A DNA stretch of 64,000 nt from Malurus cyaneus samueli (taxonomy: Eukaryota > Chordata > Aves > Passeriformes > Maluridae), in the NCBI GenBank assembly GCA_009741485.1, contig CM019219.1, positions 8,046,007 to 8,110,006 on the forward strand. Reading direction: 5' to 3'. Shown piece by piece: positions 49,690-61,159 of this stretch. Under the pieces are notes generated by a model that was not told the DNA's origin, did not search any database, and worked only from the letters and a program-made list of their open reading frames with translations. How positions within the stretch are numbered: position 1 is the first letter of the stretch; each line of letters starts with the position of its first letter. The translations under genes were made by a program, and so were the position numbers.

Positions 49690-50880
49690 AGGCATAAATT
49701 ACAAATGGGGCAAAACTCTTAACACAACAGTGTACCTTGGATAGGTTGAGGAAGCATTAATTAGTTCATCCTTTCAATGTTTCCCTTTTTTTTCACAAAC
49801 TAAATCGCTCAAAATCTAAATGTCATAGAAAGAAATGCATTGCAAAGTTGGAGGATGAAAGTACCAAAGTTTAAAAAACAATAATAAAGCGAGTGCTGAG
49901 GAAAGTTATGGTTCAAGGTTTTTACCAATACTAAAAAAACATGTTTTAAAAGGAAGAAAAATGAGTTCCAAATTACTAATGAAGCTTCACTTTCCCTTAA
50001 AAATGCTGTATCTCTCCAAAGAGGTGGCAATTTGGAGAGGAAAAACTCCTTCCAAGACCGCGTTCATTTATTAATTGGAAAATTTACAAGAAAATCACAT
50101 GAAGTGTAATGCACAAGAGTTTTGTCAGGATGGTGGTTTTGCTGGCAGAGGATGTTTCTTCTCTCTGGAGATCTGAAACAGCAACTTGGAGGTGGAGGGA
50201 CAAGGGACAGAGGGAAAGGACACTCTGTAACTTATTGGGCTGGCTGTGGTTCAAGTTCCAGCTCTACCCCAGAATTTTATTCTCTGGAGGGAACTCTCAG
50301 AAATGCTCAGTTGGCTGTATTTTTGTTTGGCTACAAAGTTTAGTAAATTGTGCATTTATTACATTTTGTTGCATTTTATTACAGTTTGAATCTTGGTATT
50401 CCACATATTGTGATATTTATACCCATCAATTAGAATCAGTGTTCATTTGAAAGATGCATTAATTTAAAACCTGCACTTAAGGATTAAACATCCAGATCAA
50501 CATCCCCGTGTTCCTTTCACAGCACTCTTCTTACAGATTCCAGTCTTCTTCCACTTTTACCTTCCCATCTCAAGCCATTTTTCCTTTGTTTTTTGTTTGT
50601 TTGGTTTTTTTTTTTACCCTGCAGGACCAATGCAGCTATGGATTCTGCTGCTTTTTCACACACATGAGCTAAGTGCTAGTTATTTCCATCTGCAATGTTG
50701 CCTTTGATTACACACAGAGTAATGCTGAGAAAACCACTACCTCACTAAACCCACAGCAAGGGTTCGGAGGGAACAATGGAAAATACTCGATGGCCTGGCA
50801 AATCTGTGTTATCAGGAGGTGCAGAGAAAGGAAAGAATCCAGACTGATTTTAAAATCCTGGCAGAATTTGCAGAGCTACG
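49690..50880. other. Intronic, no feature recognised
   Basis: AT-rich. A GT-rich low-complexity patch (TTTGTTTTTTGTTTGTTTGG) lies at about 50,587-50,615. Overlapping plus-strand frames at 50,109-50,450 have no recognisable product. Confidence 0.5.
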
Positions 50881-50906
50881 TGTATGTATATATGTGTATA
50901 TATATA
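50880..50906. repeat. Short TA/TG alternating tract
   Basis: GTGTATGTATATATGTGTAT followed by ATATATA. A degenerate dinucleotide repeat. Confidence 0.8.
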
Positions 50907-51319
50907 AAACTCTCTGCTCTTGTACTTGTTAAACAAAGATATTTCTTCCAGAGATTGCTGAGATGGAAAAAAAGACTATCCCATAATAGAATTTTTATAG
51001 CACTCCTCAGAGCAGACTCATATTTTAAGGATCAAGTTAAGCTCTTCAGATGGTGTTTAAGAGGTTGACTTATATGAGACCTTTATTGCATATAGACACA
51101 ATTTGTTTCTAAGACATCCCTGCTAGGAAAAAATGGTTGCAAAACCTGATTTTTTAGTAAGTGCTTAGATGACAACTATGATTTCTTCTGATGGAGCAAC
51201 TCAGCAACACTTATCAATACTTTTGACATCTGCACATTATACTACCACTACATGATTTGATTTAGGGCAAAGCTGGAGATTTCTAAAAACAAATTGCTCT
51301 AGAACAGAGCCATTTAGTG

Positions 51320-51960
51320 CATGAGGCAGCAGCTTTTGCTTGGATTTTCCCAAAGAAACTGCCTGGAATGCTCCAAGGGCCATCCCATCTATCCAGGCAT
51401 GGCCTTTGGGTCCCTGATGATTTGGGTCAGGGTCACCAGAGAGGCTGTTCCTTGCCTTTGGGTGCTCCTTGAACTGCAGTCAGCACAGATATGGACACTG
51501 GAGGTGCTGATAGAATCTGCGGGGATGTCTCAGGTTTGGGTGACATCTCCCTCTCTCCTGCAGGACATGCTGCCAAAGGCACAGGTGACATTATTATCAA
51601 ATTTGTGGGACTTGCTGGCAGGCCAGGGACAGGGTTTGTTTGTGTGGATGGTCCATGCTGCAGGCAGAATGAATTTAGTATGTTTTTGCTGCAGCTTATT
51701 TCTTGACTTCTAGAGGACAAGCACGAGTAAAACAGTGTGCCCAGCAGCCCTCAGCCCACACAGCAGAGACAAGTATCTGGATTTTCCATCATGCTCAAAG
51801 ATCAAGAACACAGGGAGGCAAGGTCAGAGCTGGGAAAGGACCCTGGACTGCCGAGTTGTGTATTTGAAATGGAAGTCATGCCACCTATGGGCAGGTATCG
51901 TCCAGCCCAACATCCTCACTGACATTACACACCTGACCCCACGGCTGTTTCCGCCTTTCG
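51320..51960. other. GC-richer block with open frames on both strands
   Basis: Open frames of 130 codons on plus (51,321-51,713) and 95 codons on minus (51,433-51,720) overlap. Neither has a recognisable domain, and being open on both strands is expected of GC-rich noncoding DNA. It may be an insertion of unknown type. The block ends near a poly(A) run at 51,981. Confidence 0.35.
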
Positions 51961-51980
51961 GTGCGGTTTTGGATGCCAGT

Positions 51981-51996
51981 AAAAAAAAAAAAAAAA
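51981..51996. repeat. Poly(A)16 tract
   Basis: 16 A residues followed by TAATAAATTG. It lies at the 3' side of a GC-richer block, so it might be an insertion tail, but no source sequence is recognised. Confidence 0.9.
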
Positions 51997-52379
51997 TAAT
52001 AAATTGATCTTTCTGAAATTTCTTCAAGCAATCTTCAGTGTTGCAAGACAGGAATTTGAGAGAACAGAACTGTAGTACTGGCTCAGGCACTACTCTACCC
52101 CTGCTAAATACTTGTGCCTGCTTTCCTGATTCTAATACGGGTGTGAAGGAATCTACGTTGGTCAAACACAGTAAGTAAAATTAAAAGGATCATTTTTTCT
52201 ATGGGAGGCATTTAAAAACTGCACTTAGCTTCTTATATATTCATTTTCATTACGACTATTATTTGAATACTATTTTAATTGAAAAAAAATAGAAATTATT
52301 TAAAAAATGAAATCTGAAGTGGCCAACTCTCCTCAGCTACAGAACATTATATTTAATCTAATAAGGGGGTTTGAGATTA

Positions 52380-52660
52380 TTTGAGCCCCAAAATATAATT
52401 ATCCCATGATCAACTGAATTGGTAAATTATCGCAGTATGACAATTTAATGCAAACACCCAGTTCACAAACATAACTTTGCTGGAAATTCTCAAGAAGTGT
52501 TAAACCGATGTCAGTGTCTCAGTAATTTCGCAGTTTAAAAACAGTTAGAAATGTAATGACTACACTGCACTTGATTAAAGCATTTACAGCTCTAATCAAA
52601 AACTGACAGCAAGATCAAAGATGTTAACTTAAATCTCTCTTCTAATTATGTTTAAAATGC
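52380..52660. promoter_or_regulatory. Candidate conserved noncoding element
   Basis: AT-rich but non-repetitive, with complex motif-like sequence including AATTATCGCAGTATGACAAT, GATTAAAGCATTTACAGC and a TCF/LEF-type AAGATCAAAGATG at about 52,611-52,623. Conservation is inferred from appearance only. Confidence 0.28.
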
Positions 52661-52899
52661 CACACCTCAGGCCTGTCTCTCCTCTTCTTTTTCAAACCAA
52701 ATTCTGCTTAAGAAAGATCTAACACTTCTTAACAGTTCATTATCCAATAAAACTATTCAAAGCTTAAAAGCAATCTACACAATTAGTCAGGACCTCAGGG
52801 AGTCCACCGGTAGTCTTTATTACAGGGCTTCATATTAAAACACCTTAATTATATTTGTCAAATGGATTTCATTAAAACCCATCGTCACTTTAATTTTCA

Positions 52900-53170
52900 T
52901 ATTTTGACAGTGCTGGCATAGCATTATTACCACCTGCCAAGCTACGAACTACAACAAAATTATCAAATTCCTTCAAATACTGAGCAGTTTCTTTTTGTAC
53001 CTGACCAATGATTTCCCTCTTTTTGGTGAATGTACCATAATTAAGAGGAATAATTAAAAATTCATATTAAAGCAGCACACAGGCAAACTAAATGTGCAGT
53101 GTATCTGTTGCAGGTGTGTAAATAAGAACCTTTATGGATACCTGGTTGCCAGGAGCACGTAACACAAAGG
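52900..53170. promoter_or_regulatory. Candidate conserved noncoding element
   Basis: Non-repetitive block containing ACCTGCCAAGCTACGAACTA, CAATGATTTCCCTCTTTTTG and TGGTTGCCAGGAGCACGTAA. There is no gene-like frame. The call is based on visual character only. Confidence 0.27.
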
Positions 53171-53199
53171 TAGGACATATATACTGAAGTGCTTCTGAA

Positions 53200-54250
53200 T
53201 AATAAAGCCAAGACATCAAACAGAATGCACTATTATTTAATCAAATGACAACCATGAGGATTTGAAAGCAGAGGACATTTTAACTTCTGCTCATTATGCT
53301 GTCATTTCCACACAACAGATCTGGGGATTATGACCATATACTGTAACCACAGTTTTATTTTAGATTTAATCCATGGAGGTTCCACTTGACTTTAGACAAT
53401 CACATTGAAAAATAATTAAAACAAAATTGTTCATCCTTTCTGCATACAGTAAGTACTGTGACAAGGGCTTCTGATCTTTGTGATACATTTCCAGTGCAGG
53501 ACATACCAATTGTTGTTTGATTTTTTTCTTAATACTCAATCCCACAGCAATTAATGACTTTAGATAATTACCAATAATATAAAAGGTAGCTACCAGCATC
53601 TGTCATGCAACACAGTTTGGGCTGTTAACGTCATGTGGGGTATAGAAATAAATTATTTCCTCTTTTTTGTTATCTGAAATGCCGTACAGAAAAGTGAAAC
53701 AATTTATCATTATTGTGCATGTATTTACTGAGCTAAATTCAAGCCTGATTAACTCCATGCTCTTCAGTGAACATGTGTGTGAGATGACTTTGGCCCACAA
53801 CAGATAAAACAATGGCATGCAGATTGCAGTGGGGAAAAGAACAGAGAATTTTCCTTTCTTTCATATAATCATAGCAAGAAATAAGAAATTAAGAGGTTTC
53901 TGCCATATGTCTAACACACTTCACTGCTTTGTACAAAGGTCTCAAGAGTAATGATCTCCGTGTGTTATGAATATTTTAAGACTTATTAAATGTTCTTGGA
54001 TTATTGTGAGTAAAACTATGGGATCCTAAAGAAGTGGTTTAAATGACAATCAAATAGTATTTCTATTTAAGGTAAAATAAAAATTTTATAATTAATGTAT
54101 TATCAAGGAAGAAAGCTTCAACCTTTTTCACACATATCACAAGTTTCAGCAGAGGAATTGCTGAAGACGTGCTGGGGTTTATTTTATTTAATTTCTATTT
54201 TATTTCATTTCATTGCTTTAATTGCTTTTGAATTACAAAGAAATAAAGCA
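53200..54250. other. Intronic, no feature recognised
   Basis: AT-rich. Short minus-strand frames at 53,366-53,818 have no recognisable product. Confidence 0.55.
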
Positions 54251-54259
54251 GAGTGCCTA

Positions 54260-54370
54260 CAAGCAAGGGACTATGAGCTGATCACAGATCTCTTGTTTGA
54301 TTTTTTGGCAAGTCACCTTATTTCTTTTATCCTATTTACTCTATCTGTAGAACAGGGGTAAATCATGTTT
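54260..54370 (+). mobile_element. MIR-like SINE relict
   Basis: GGCAAGTCACCTTATTTC followed 20-30 bases later by CTATCTGTAGAACAGGGGTA and AATCATG. This follows MIR consensus order (TTGGGCAAGTCACTTAACC...CCTCATCTGTAAAATGGGGATAAT). Sequence before this is too decayed to define the 5' edge. Confidence 0.6.
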
Positions 54371-54479
54371 CCACTGGAATTCCACTGAAACAAGCAAATG
54401 TCCACATGCTGCTTAGCTTCTGTCACCAGGACATCTTACAGCAAATAATCAGAATTTTTTAGTGCCTCTTGTTCAAACT

Positions 54480-57300
54480 ATCACGATAACCTTGGGGGTT
54501 TCTCTTAGACGCCTCCTAACCCAGAGGCAATCTGGGAGATGAGCAATGTTCTGAAAACAATCCCAGCCCAAACCAGGGTAGGCTTCTACTGACCTGGTGG
54601 GAGCCAGCTCCTCCAGATGAACATGAGGATGGATGGAGGGACAGGGAAACCTCCCAGAGGAGGAGCTGGTGGATGAGTGAAGCTCACACGTGCCTTTGAC
54701 ACCACTGGTTATGCTTTCCCTCTTGAAATCTCCTCCTCCCTGTGCCCCCGGGATCCTGCCCTCTCTGAGAGCTCCTAAAGGGCTGCTCTGGCTTCAGTTC
54801 CTTTCCTCCCACAGATCTGCGGTTGATTTAAGGCTGGAAAATCTCATGCACCAACTCAGGCACTATTTAATAAGGGACAGATTTCCCTCTCTGCTGCACT
54901 GCCATTGCCTCTCTCATCTCTCTCACTGCTGAGCCTTCAGCTCAAGTTCAACACAATGCAGCAATTCCATTCTACACCATCCATTCTCATGACATGCAAC
55001 ACGATTGTCTTCCTTTCTACCGAGCCTCAAAATCTTTATTTTTAACTCAGTTCCTTTTTTTCACTCTTCGCTTTTTGAACAAACTCTCTGGTTCTTTCTG
55101 CATCAATAGGAAACAGACTGGTCTTAGCCATTCCCTTCCTAAAACCCTCTTCTGAGGGTTTATTTACCCTTTATTTATAGTATCATACTTTTATTTTAGC
55201 CTTGACAAAAAAAGGTGTACATACCACCTACAGAAATGCACAATATTGCTACAAACACTGTTTTTAGTGTAATTCCGGTCTTTTTCTTTCATGCCACTGA
55301 CTCTCCTCAGTTCAGCACACGAAACAATAGCTACATTCCTTCTATAGCCAATCCCTTCATGGTCTGGCTTCTCCCACTTGCTATTAGCATATTAATTCCT
55401 CTCTCAGCTCAGATATCTTTCACTTGTTAAATTTTTACTCAAGCATTTCTGTGCTTTCTCCCATGTTGCCATGATTGAAAGGAGCTGAGCATAAACAGCT
55501 CATTGCCTCACCCTACTCCTGCAATCTCTGATCTGGCTTCTCTTGTCCATCGATATACCAGGGATAATAATTTCTTCACAACTCATGGGAATCTCAGGCA
55601 CAACCACGAGCCTTTGTACCAGCTGGATTTCTAAATGTCTGCTCCCAGAGGGATAAGCAAGGGAATCTAGTGAGCCCGTGAGAGTATCACCCACACAGGA
55701 GGAGGGAAGCACAGTGAGAAACAAGTGAGCACCACCTGTCTGCAGTGTTTCAGGGACTTGCAATGTACACTGAGTTACTGTCAGACTTCACCTTCCTACA
55801 GCAAACACTATCCCCCACAAGCTATCAGCAAATAGAATGTAAATCTTGTTGTCACGAGTGAATAATTTATTAAATTGACACTATTACTAATAATTACAGA
55901 AGATGTGCCTGTTTTTCACTCCTGACAAACAGGAAGCCAGCCATGTTTCCCATTTCAGCGATGATACACAAGGAACAATTCAAAGTGAAGCTCATCCCTG
56001 GCTGGCACGTATTCTTTACCATTTGAAGTTTATTTGATACAAATGAGGGTCTACAGAACCCTGCTGACATGAAGTCACAAAGAGCATATACATTTATGAA
56101 TACTGCATTTACTGCACTCTGTATGCGATGTTTGTTAGGTCTCGGGGCTGAAATCACAGCTCTGAATCTATCTTGACGATGTTAAGGATGCGTTGTGAGC
56201 TTTTGCTTTCTCTCCTCCTGCCCCCCAAACAAAACAAAACACCACCACAGCCTTCATGGCTTTAATTATTAAGTTTATATTTTCTGTTTTATCTTAAATC
56301 CCATAATGGAAGCAACCAGGTTTTTTTCTGTCTCCTTGTTTCCTTGTGTCTTTTTCAGTTTGGTAGTAGTATACACTCTTGATGTAGGAAGAAAATGTGA
56401 AGACAGAACAATCCAGCTGGATTAGACATTTTTGAAACCTACTGCCAGCAGTGAGCTGTCAAAGCCAGCAATCAAATGTAACCCTGGCGAAAAAGAACTG
56501 GGGACTGCTGTGAGGAGATTTACTTAGAAGAAACTCTCAAATAGTGCTTTTATGTCCTGATTCTCCTCCCCTGCACCGGTTTTATACCTGCTTGTTGTCC
56601 CCCCACCTCCTTAAAGTCACACCTGGTTTACAGCCTGTGGTAGAAATATTTTCTCTATTCCAAAATTAACTATTGAATTTCTACAGCCTCAGTGCAGAAC
56701 ACCTCGATGAATACTTATTGTTCTCCTTCTAAATATTCAAATCTACGAAAATGTGGGGTAGCTATTAATACAGAGCTCTCCACAATATGCTCAAGAGTAA
56801 AAAAATCTTACCGTTTTCTTTCCACCTCGGAAGCTGACAAAAGAAGGATGCAACTGAAAGTCAGAAGGAATGGTGAGCATTCACTACTTCTGACCTCACT
56901 CCTGCTTTTCTACATGACCATAACTGTGCTTCCCATTCCAACTTCTCACTGTAAAGCTGTTAATAAGAATTTAGAAAACTTGGGAATGAGCACCATCAAA
57001 ATCAAAACACATGAGAAGATATTTTGCTATGGCAATGAAAAGGAAAACAAGACAGAAATTAAAGAACTGATTGGAACACGAACACAACGTAGGGACTGAA
57101 TCCGATATTGAAGAACAGGGTCTCAGACAACCAGTAGGAGAAAAGCAAAGCCCAAGACTATGTATTGGACTAATTATTGCAACAGCAAGATGCTTACATT
57201 ACCAAAAAAACTAGTCTTTCTGGATTAAAAGAGGAATGACTACAGAACAGGAGGGTTATATCAGCATTTTGGCCTTATCTAGGCTACCAACATGACCAAG
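54480..57300. other. Intronic, no gene recognised
   Basis: A GC-richer patch at 54,480-54,950 is followed by T/C-rich sequence to about 55,450. The largest open frame is 135 codons on plus at 56,692-57,099, with no resemblance to any family I know. Confidence 0.5.
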
Positions 57301-57303
57301 AGT

Positions 57304-57386
57304 CTCTATTATAAAATGGAAGTAATGATACTTCATTATTTTTTAGCAATGGCGGGAAGATTTATTGATTAATACAAATTTTTAAG
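57304..57386 (+). mobile_element. MIR-like SINE relict
   Basis: TATTATAAAATGGAAGTAAT, GATACTTCATTATTTTTTAG and GATTTATTGATTAATACAAA follow the MIR consensus from ATCTGTAAAATGGGGATAATAA through GAGGATTAAATGAGTTAATAC. It is diverged but in order. It may extend upstream to about 57,260. Confidence 0.5.
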
Positions 57387-57399
57387 CTTGTAGGAACCC

Positions 57400-58125
57400 T
57401 CTGATTCATGCAGAAACTGAATTTTAATGCAACAGTCAAGGAAAAAATAGAATTACAAGAGTGTCCAATATGTGTACTCTTTCTGTTGGACAGAAAATCA
57501 TCTCTAAGATTGGAACATAAGGAGTCACAGAAGCCACTCTAGATCTATACAATGGAAAAAATGTACAAATGGTCAATTGAATAGTCTGGTTTCACAATTT
57601 GTGATTTGAAAACTCAATACAACCTTAAATTTTAACCAGAAGAGAGTATTTATAGAATACTGGCTACTTTCCCTCATTTAAATGGACCAGTCATTACAGC
57701 TAACAACCTTCCCAAACCATAGGAATAAACAAAGAATGCTGTATCCATTCTAATTTAAAAACTCTAATCATCATTAAAAACATAGTTGATTTAGTCAGAA
57801 GTTCCATCTATTATGTGTTGTAATGATTTAATAGTGCCAATTAGATCTATAGTATTCCTAGAAATGGAGGAGTTGCAGCTGGAGCTCTGCAGACCAGTCA
57901 AACAATTTTCAAAGGATATTCAAAGGTCTGCACCACTCTATTCTAGGTAGAAGATTAAATTGCAATGGAAAAAAGAAGAAGGATTTCAAAACAAGTATTC
58001 CAATATGACAAATAACTCTTCTGCCTGGGCTTTCCTTTTGTAGAAAAGAGAAGTATTTCACCCTCCTATTCCATAAGTAGCTGGAAATGCTCTGCATATT
58101 TTAATAATGACATCAAATAACTTGC
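57400..58125. other. Intronic, no feature recognised
   Basis: AT-rich unique-looking sequence. No gene or retroposon was seen. Confidence 0.55.
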
Positions 58126-58129
58126 TAAT

Positions 58130-58400
58130 TCAAGATGCTTTAGCCAGCCATGTGTCCTAGCGGGAGACAATGCACGAGCCCTTTAAAGTATCTACAATAC
58201 AGAATATGTTCCTTGATAATGTCATTAAGCCACGATGACATGTAGCAAGCAATTGCTGGCAAAGGTCAATAACCTGATCCATTTATACAACGAATGCCTG
58301 TTAAAACAGTGTTTAAAGAACAATCGAATGATTGATGACCATAAGCTCCATGTTGGCCATGATGTGCTGTGCTCTCTGCAAACTCCCCACGCATCTCTGC
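58130..58400. promoter_or_regulatory. Candidate conserved noncoding element
   Basis: Complex non-repetitive block with several isolated CpGs and recognisable factor-like words, including an extended nuclear-receptor half-site AAAGGTCA at 58,261-58,268. The neighbouring text includes GTCATTAAGCCACGATGACA and TTTATACAACGAATGCCTG. Short frames exist on both strands but none is convincing. Conservation is inferred. Confidence 0.32.
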
Positions 58401-59100
58401 CGCTGGGGGTGGCTGGGGGGAAGCTCTGCTCTGCCAGAAAATCAACCAAAATATTTAGACAAAAATGCTGACAACAGTAATTGAGTACATAGAGGTCTGA
58501 AGATGCATTTGTGAGTGCTGGGCTCTAAAAAAGTGATGCTGATGTAATTGAGTGCAGCTCAGTTGGAAAATAAAGTGCTCTGGGCAAAACAGACTGCCAG
58601 CATCCTCTAAGCTCCATGTCACAGCCAGGGGAAAAAAAAGAAGTGACCATCCCATAGATCTCTATCACTGATTTTTAAAATTGTTAATTTTTAGTTTAAA
58701 CTGATGCATTAAAATGCAGCTTCATTTGATGAACATTTGAATCTTGCCAGCTCAAATGCCATTGTCAGAATTCACAGGTCCAATTTGCTGCGTTATTTAA
58801 AAAAGGGGGAGAAGGATAATTTCCAAAATATTTTTTTTGTTTTAATCTGTCAATAACCATCATTCTGTCAACAGAATGCTGCACACATCTTAGAATTCAA
58901 TACCCTTTTCTAAACAGTAATTAACCTAACAGCTTCTTACAAGTCATTTTTCTGTCTCATCAGAAAAGCATGGTGACCTGGTGTTCTGTAGGACAGGAAT
59001 GCTTCCCAAAATTGTCATATGGTCCCTACATAGAATTAATTCTGTCATTCTAAGGTGACCACATTTCACTTTTCACAAACAAAAACAATCTTGAAAGTCA

Positions 59101-59121
59101 TCTCTCTCTATATATATATAT
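59101..59121. repeat. (TC)n(TA)n microsatellite
   Basis: TCTCTCTCTATATATATATA compound simple repeat. Confidence 0.88.
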
Positions 59122-59164
59122 GATCATAGCAGTAATAAAATAAATAAAATCCATCCAAAGCATT

Positions 59165-59475
59165 TGATATTCTGTAACTGTAATGGTTCTGGCTTTCATG
59201 AGATAAACACACCGGGACCACATTGAGCTGCTGAAGTGCACCCTTCAATTAAAGAGCATTTCTGCACACAAGCCAGTTCCTCATGGAGGTGTTGATTATA
59301 AGTGGCATTCATCAGAATCAATGGTACAAAAATAAGCTCCCTGCCATTTTGCTGCATCCATAAACAGGTGTGGCCTGAGCTTTATTAGGTGCCCAGACAA
59401 AACGACACGCAAAGACTGTATCTCGGCATGAGTCACAAAGCAAAATTACAGTTCTGCACTGCACTTGTGAGACTT
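59165..59475. promoter_or_regulatory. Candidate conserved noncoding element with an AP-1 site
   Basis: Non-repetitive, motif-dense sequence. It includes a perfect AP-1 site TGAGTCA at 59,429-59,435 and a forkhead-like ATAAACA at about 59,359. Several CpGs survive (CACACCGGGACC, ACAAAACGACACGC). Enhancer function is inference. Confidence 0.3.
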
Positions 59476-59479
59476 CCTA

Positions 59480-60960
59480 AAATATGTTTCCCAAGTCAGA
59501 GGCAGCAGACAGTGTTGTTGGTTAGTGCAGCCAGAGAATTGGATCCACCCCTTCCCGGGCCCCAAAGAACTCCTGCATCGTGATACAACAGTCAGAAACA
59601 TTTCATGAATGTTCTTAGAGCTCCACCTTTCCTACAAAATGCAGAGCTTCTGCACTGCACAGCGAGCAATGTTACACTGGAACTACATTTTAAAAGCATT
59701 CATATGAAGAGTCATCACATCTTCCCCAGTAATCTCCCATCAGCCACAAAAACAGTTGAAATAGAGCAGAAAACAGTTAAAGGAACAGTGAGTTACACAT
59801 TGATGAATTTTCCATCTCGCCCTCGGCACAGACGGAAGTTCAGTCTGCTCCTTAATACACACGTGCCAAACAACTGATCAAAAAGGATGCCAAGCACTCC
59901 AAACGTCTTCAAATTTTGGAAGGTAACACCAATTGACCTACTAAAGATAATCCATCCTGTTTCCATCCTGTTTGGCTCTGCACTCGAAGCCTCCTCTGCC
60001 TTCATTGTTTTAACCACACACGTCAGGATGAATTTTTCACCACAAGGCTTTAGAGAGGCACAATTTTCACTCCAAGTGTCCAAAGATTTTTCAGCAAGCC
60101 AGTCTGCTTCCCATGTCCCTCCATTAGAAATTAAGTTTTCATATTCCTACTTACTCTGTGAAAGAAATCAACCTATTTCCCATTTGCCATGACACAATCC
60201 CATTTCTTCCCTTCCAGGCTTTTCCCATCAGCTCCTCTTGTGTCCTCCTCTATCTTGTGAGCCATCAGCTGAATGCAACGCTGGAGCCTGATGGCTTCAT
60301 TATGAACTGACAAAGACTCATCATTTACATATTGGGAATGGGGATGTGTGAATGTTATGGTTCTTCCAAAAGTCAGAAGAAATTAGTGACAAAGGTTTGT
60401 CTGCTGAGTTCCAGTTTGTCAGGAAAAGAACATTGGAACATTCAGCCTGTGATTATTCCATGTTCAAGAGGTGGGGGGAAAAAAGCATCATTCTCAGGTG
60501 CTAGGAACCTTCCACTCCAAATTCATACATGTTCTTCTAAGATGTTGAAACAAGCAGGGTTTTCTTTTTCTGGTGTTCCTGGCACAGAGATCAGTACCTT
60601 TGAATTCTGCCTCCTTGGAAGGGGAAGCAAGCCCAAGCTGGGGCCCAGAGCTGCAGGGGTAGGAGCTCAGAACAGACCACAGACCAAGAACAGCTCAGAG
60701 CCTTGCAGGGAGGATAAGCTTTCTGTGGGAGGATGTGCTGAGATGATTCTTAACTTCTTCCTACATTAAAGAGCATTACATTTTGTTGGGTTTGATTTCC
60801 CCCCCACTCTTTTTGGCCTAGGGAAAAATCCACCTTCGCTTTATTAATAGTGAATTCAAATGGTTTTTCTGCTGCAATTTAACAACTTTTTTTTTTTCCC
60901 TGCACAGAGACAAGATAGTCTTCTCTCTTGAACCCTTCAACATATTTGTTCTGCATTATT
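59480..60960. other. Intronic, no gene recognised
   Basis: Open frames of 90-145 codons occur on both strands (largest on plus, 60,332-60,769) with no recognisable domains. The 60,590-60,740 part is GC-richer. A T run is at about 60,887-60,897. Confidence 0.5.
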
Positions 60961-60964
60961 TTTT

Positions 60965-61150
60965 CATTCGCAGTTATCCCGGAGGCTCTCAATGTTTAAA
61001 TAGCTCCCTCCTTCCCATGTAAAGCTGCGCACTAATATCGATCAACTTAGGCTGGAAGTTACTATAAGGCATTTTTCAATAATCAGCCAAGCTGTTCAGA
61101 GAGTGTCTTGGATATAACCCTTAGGTAAACAGCACAATACACAAGGAACT
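60965..61150. promoter_or_regulatory. Candidate conserved noncoding element
   Basis: A short block with AT-rich, CpG-bearing text (ATTCGCAGTTATCCCGGAGG, AAGCTGCGCACTAATATCGA, TTTTTCAATAATCAGCCAAG) that stands out from simple intronic sequence. Visual evidence only. Confidence 0.27.
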
Positions 61151-61159
61151 TTCACTCAG

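Noticed and set aside
51321..51720. 130-codon plus and 95-codon minus frames
   Set aside because: A GC-rich patch open on both strands. No family resemblance on either.
56692..57099. 135-codon plus-strand frame
   Set aside because: No recognisable domain, no splice context, and composition typical of AT-rich intron.
58940..58985. ACAAGTCATTTTTCTGTCTC as a further MIR relict
   Set aside because: Only one short segment fits and the ATCTGTAAAATGG part is not recognisable.
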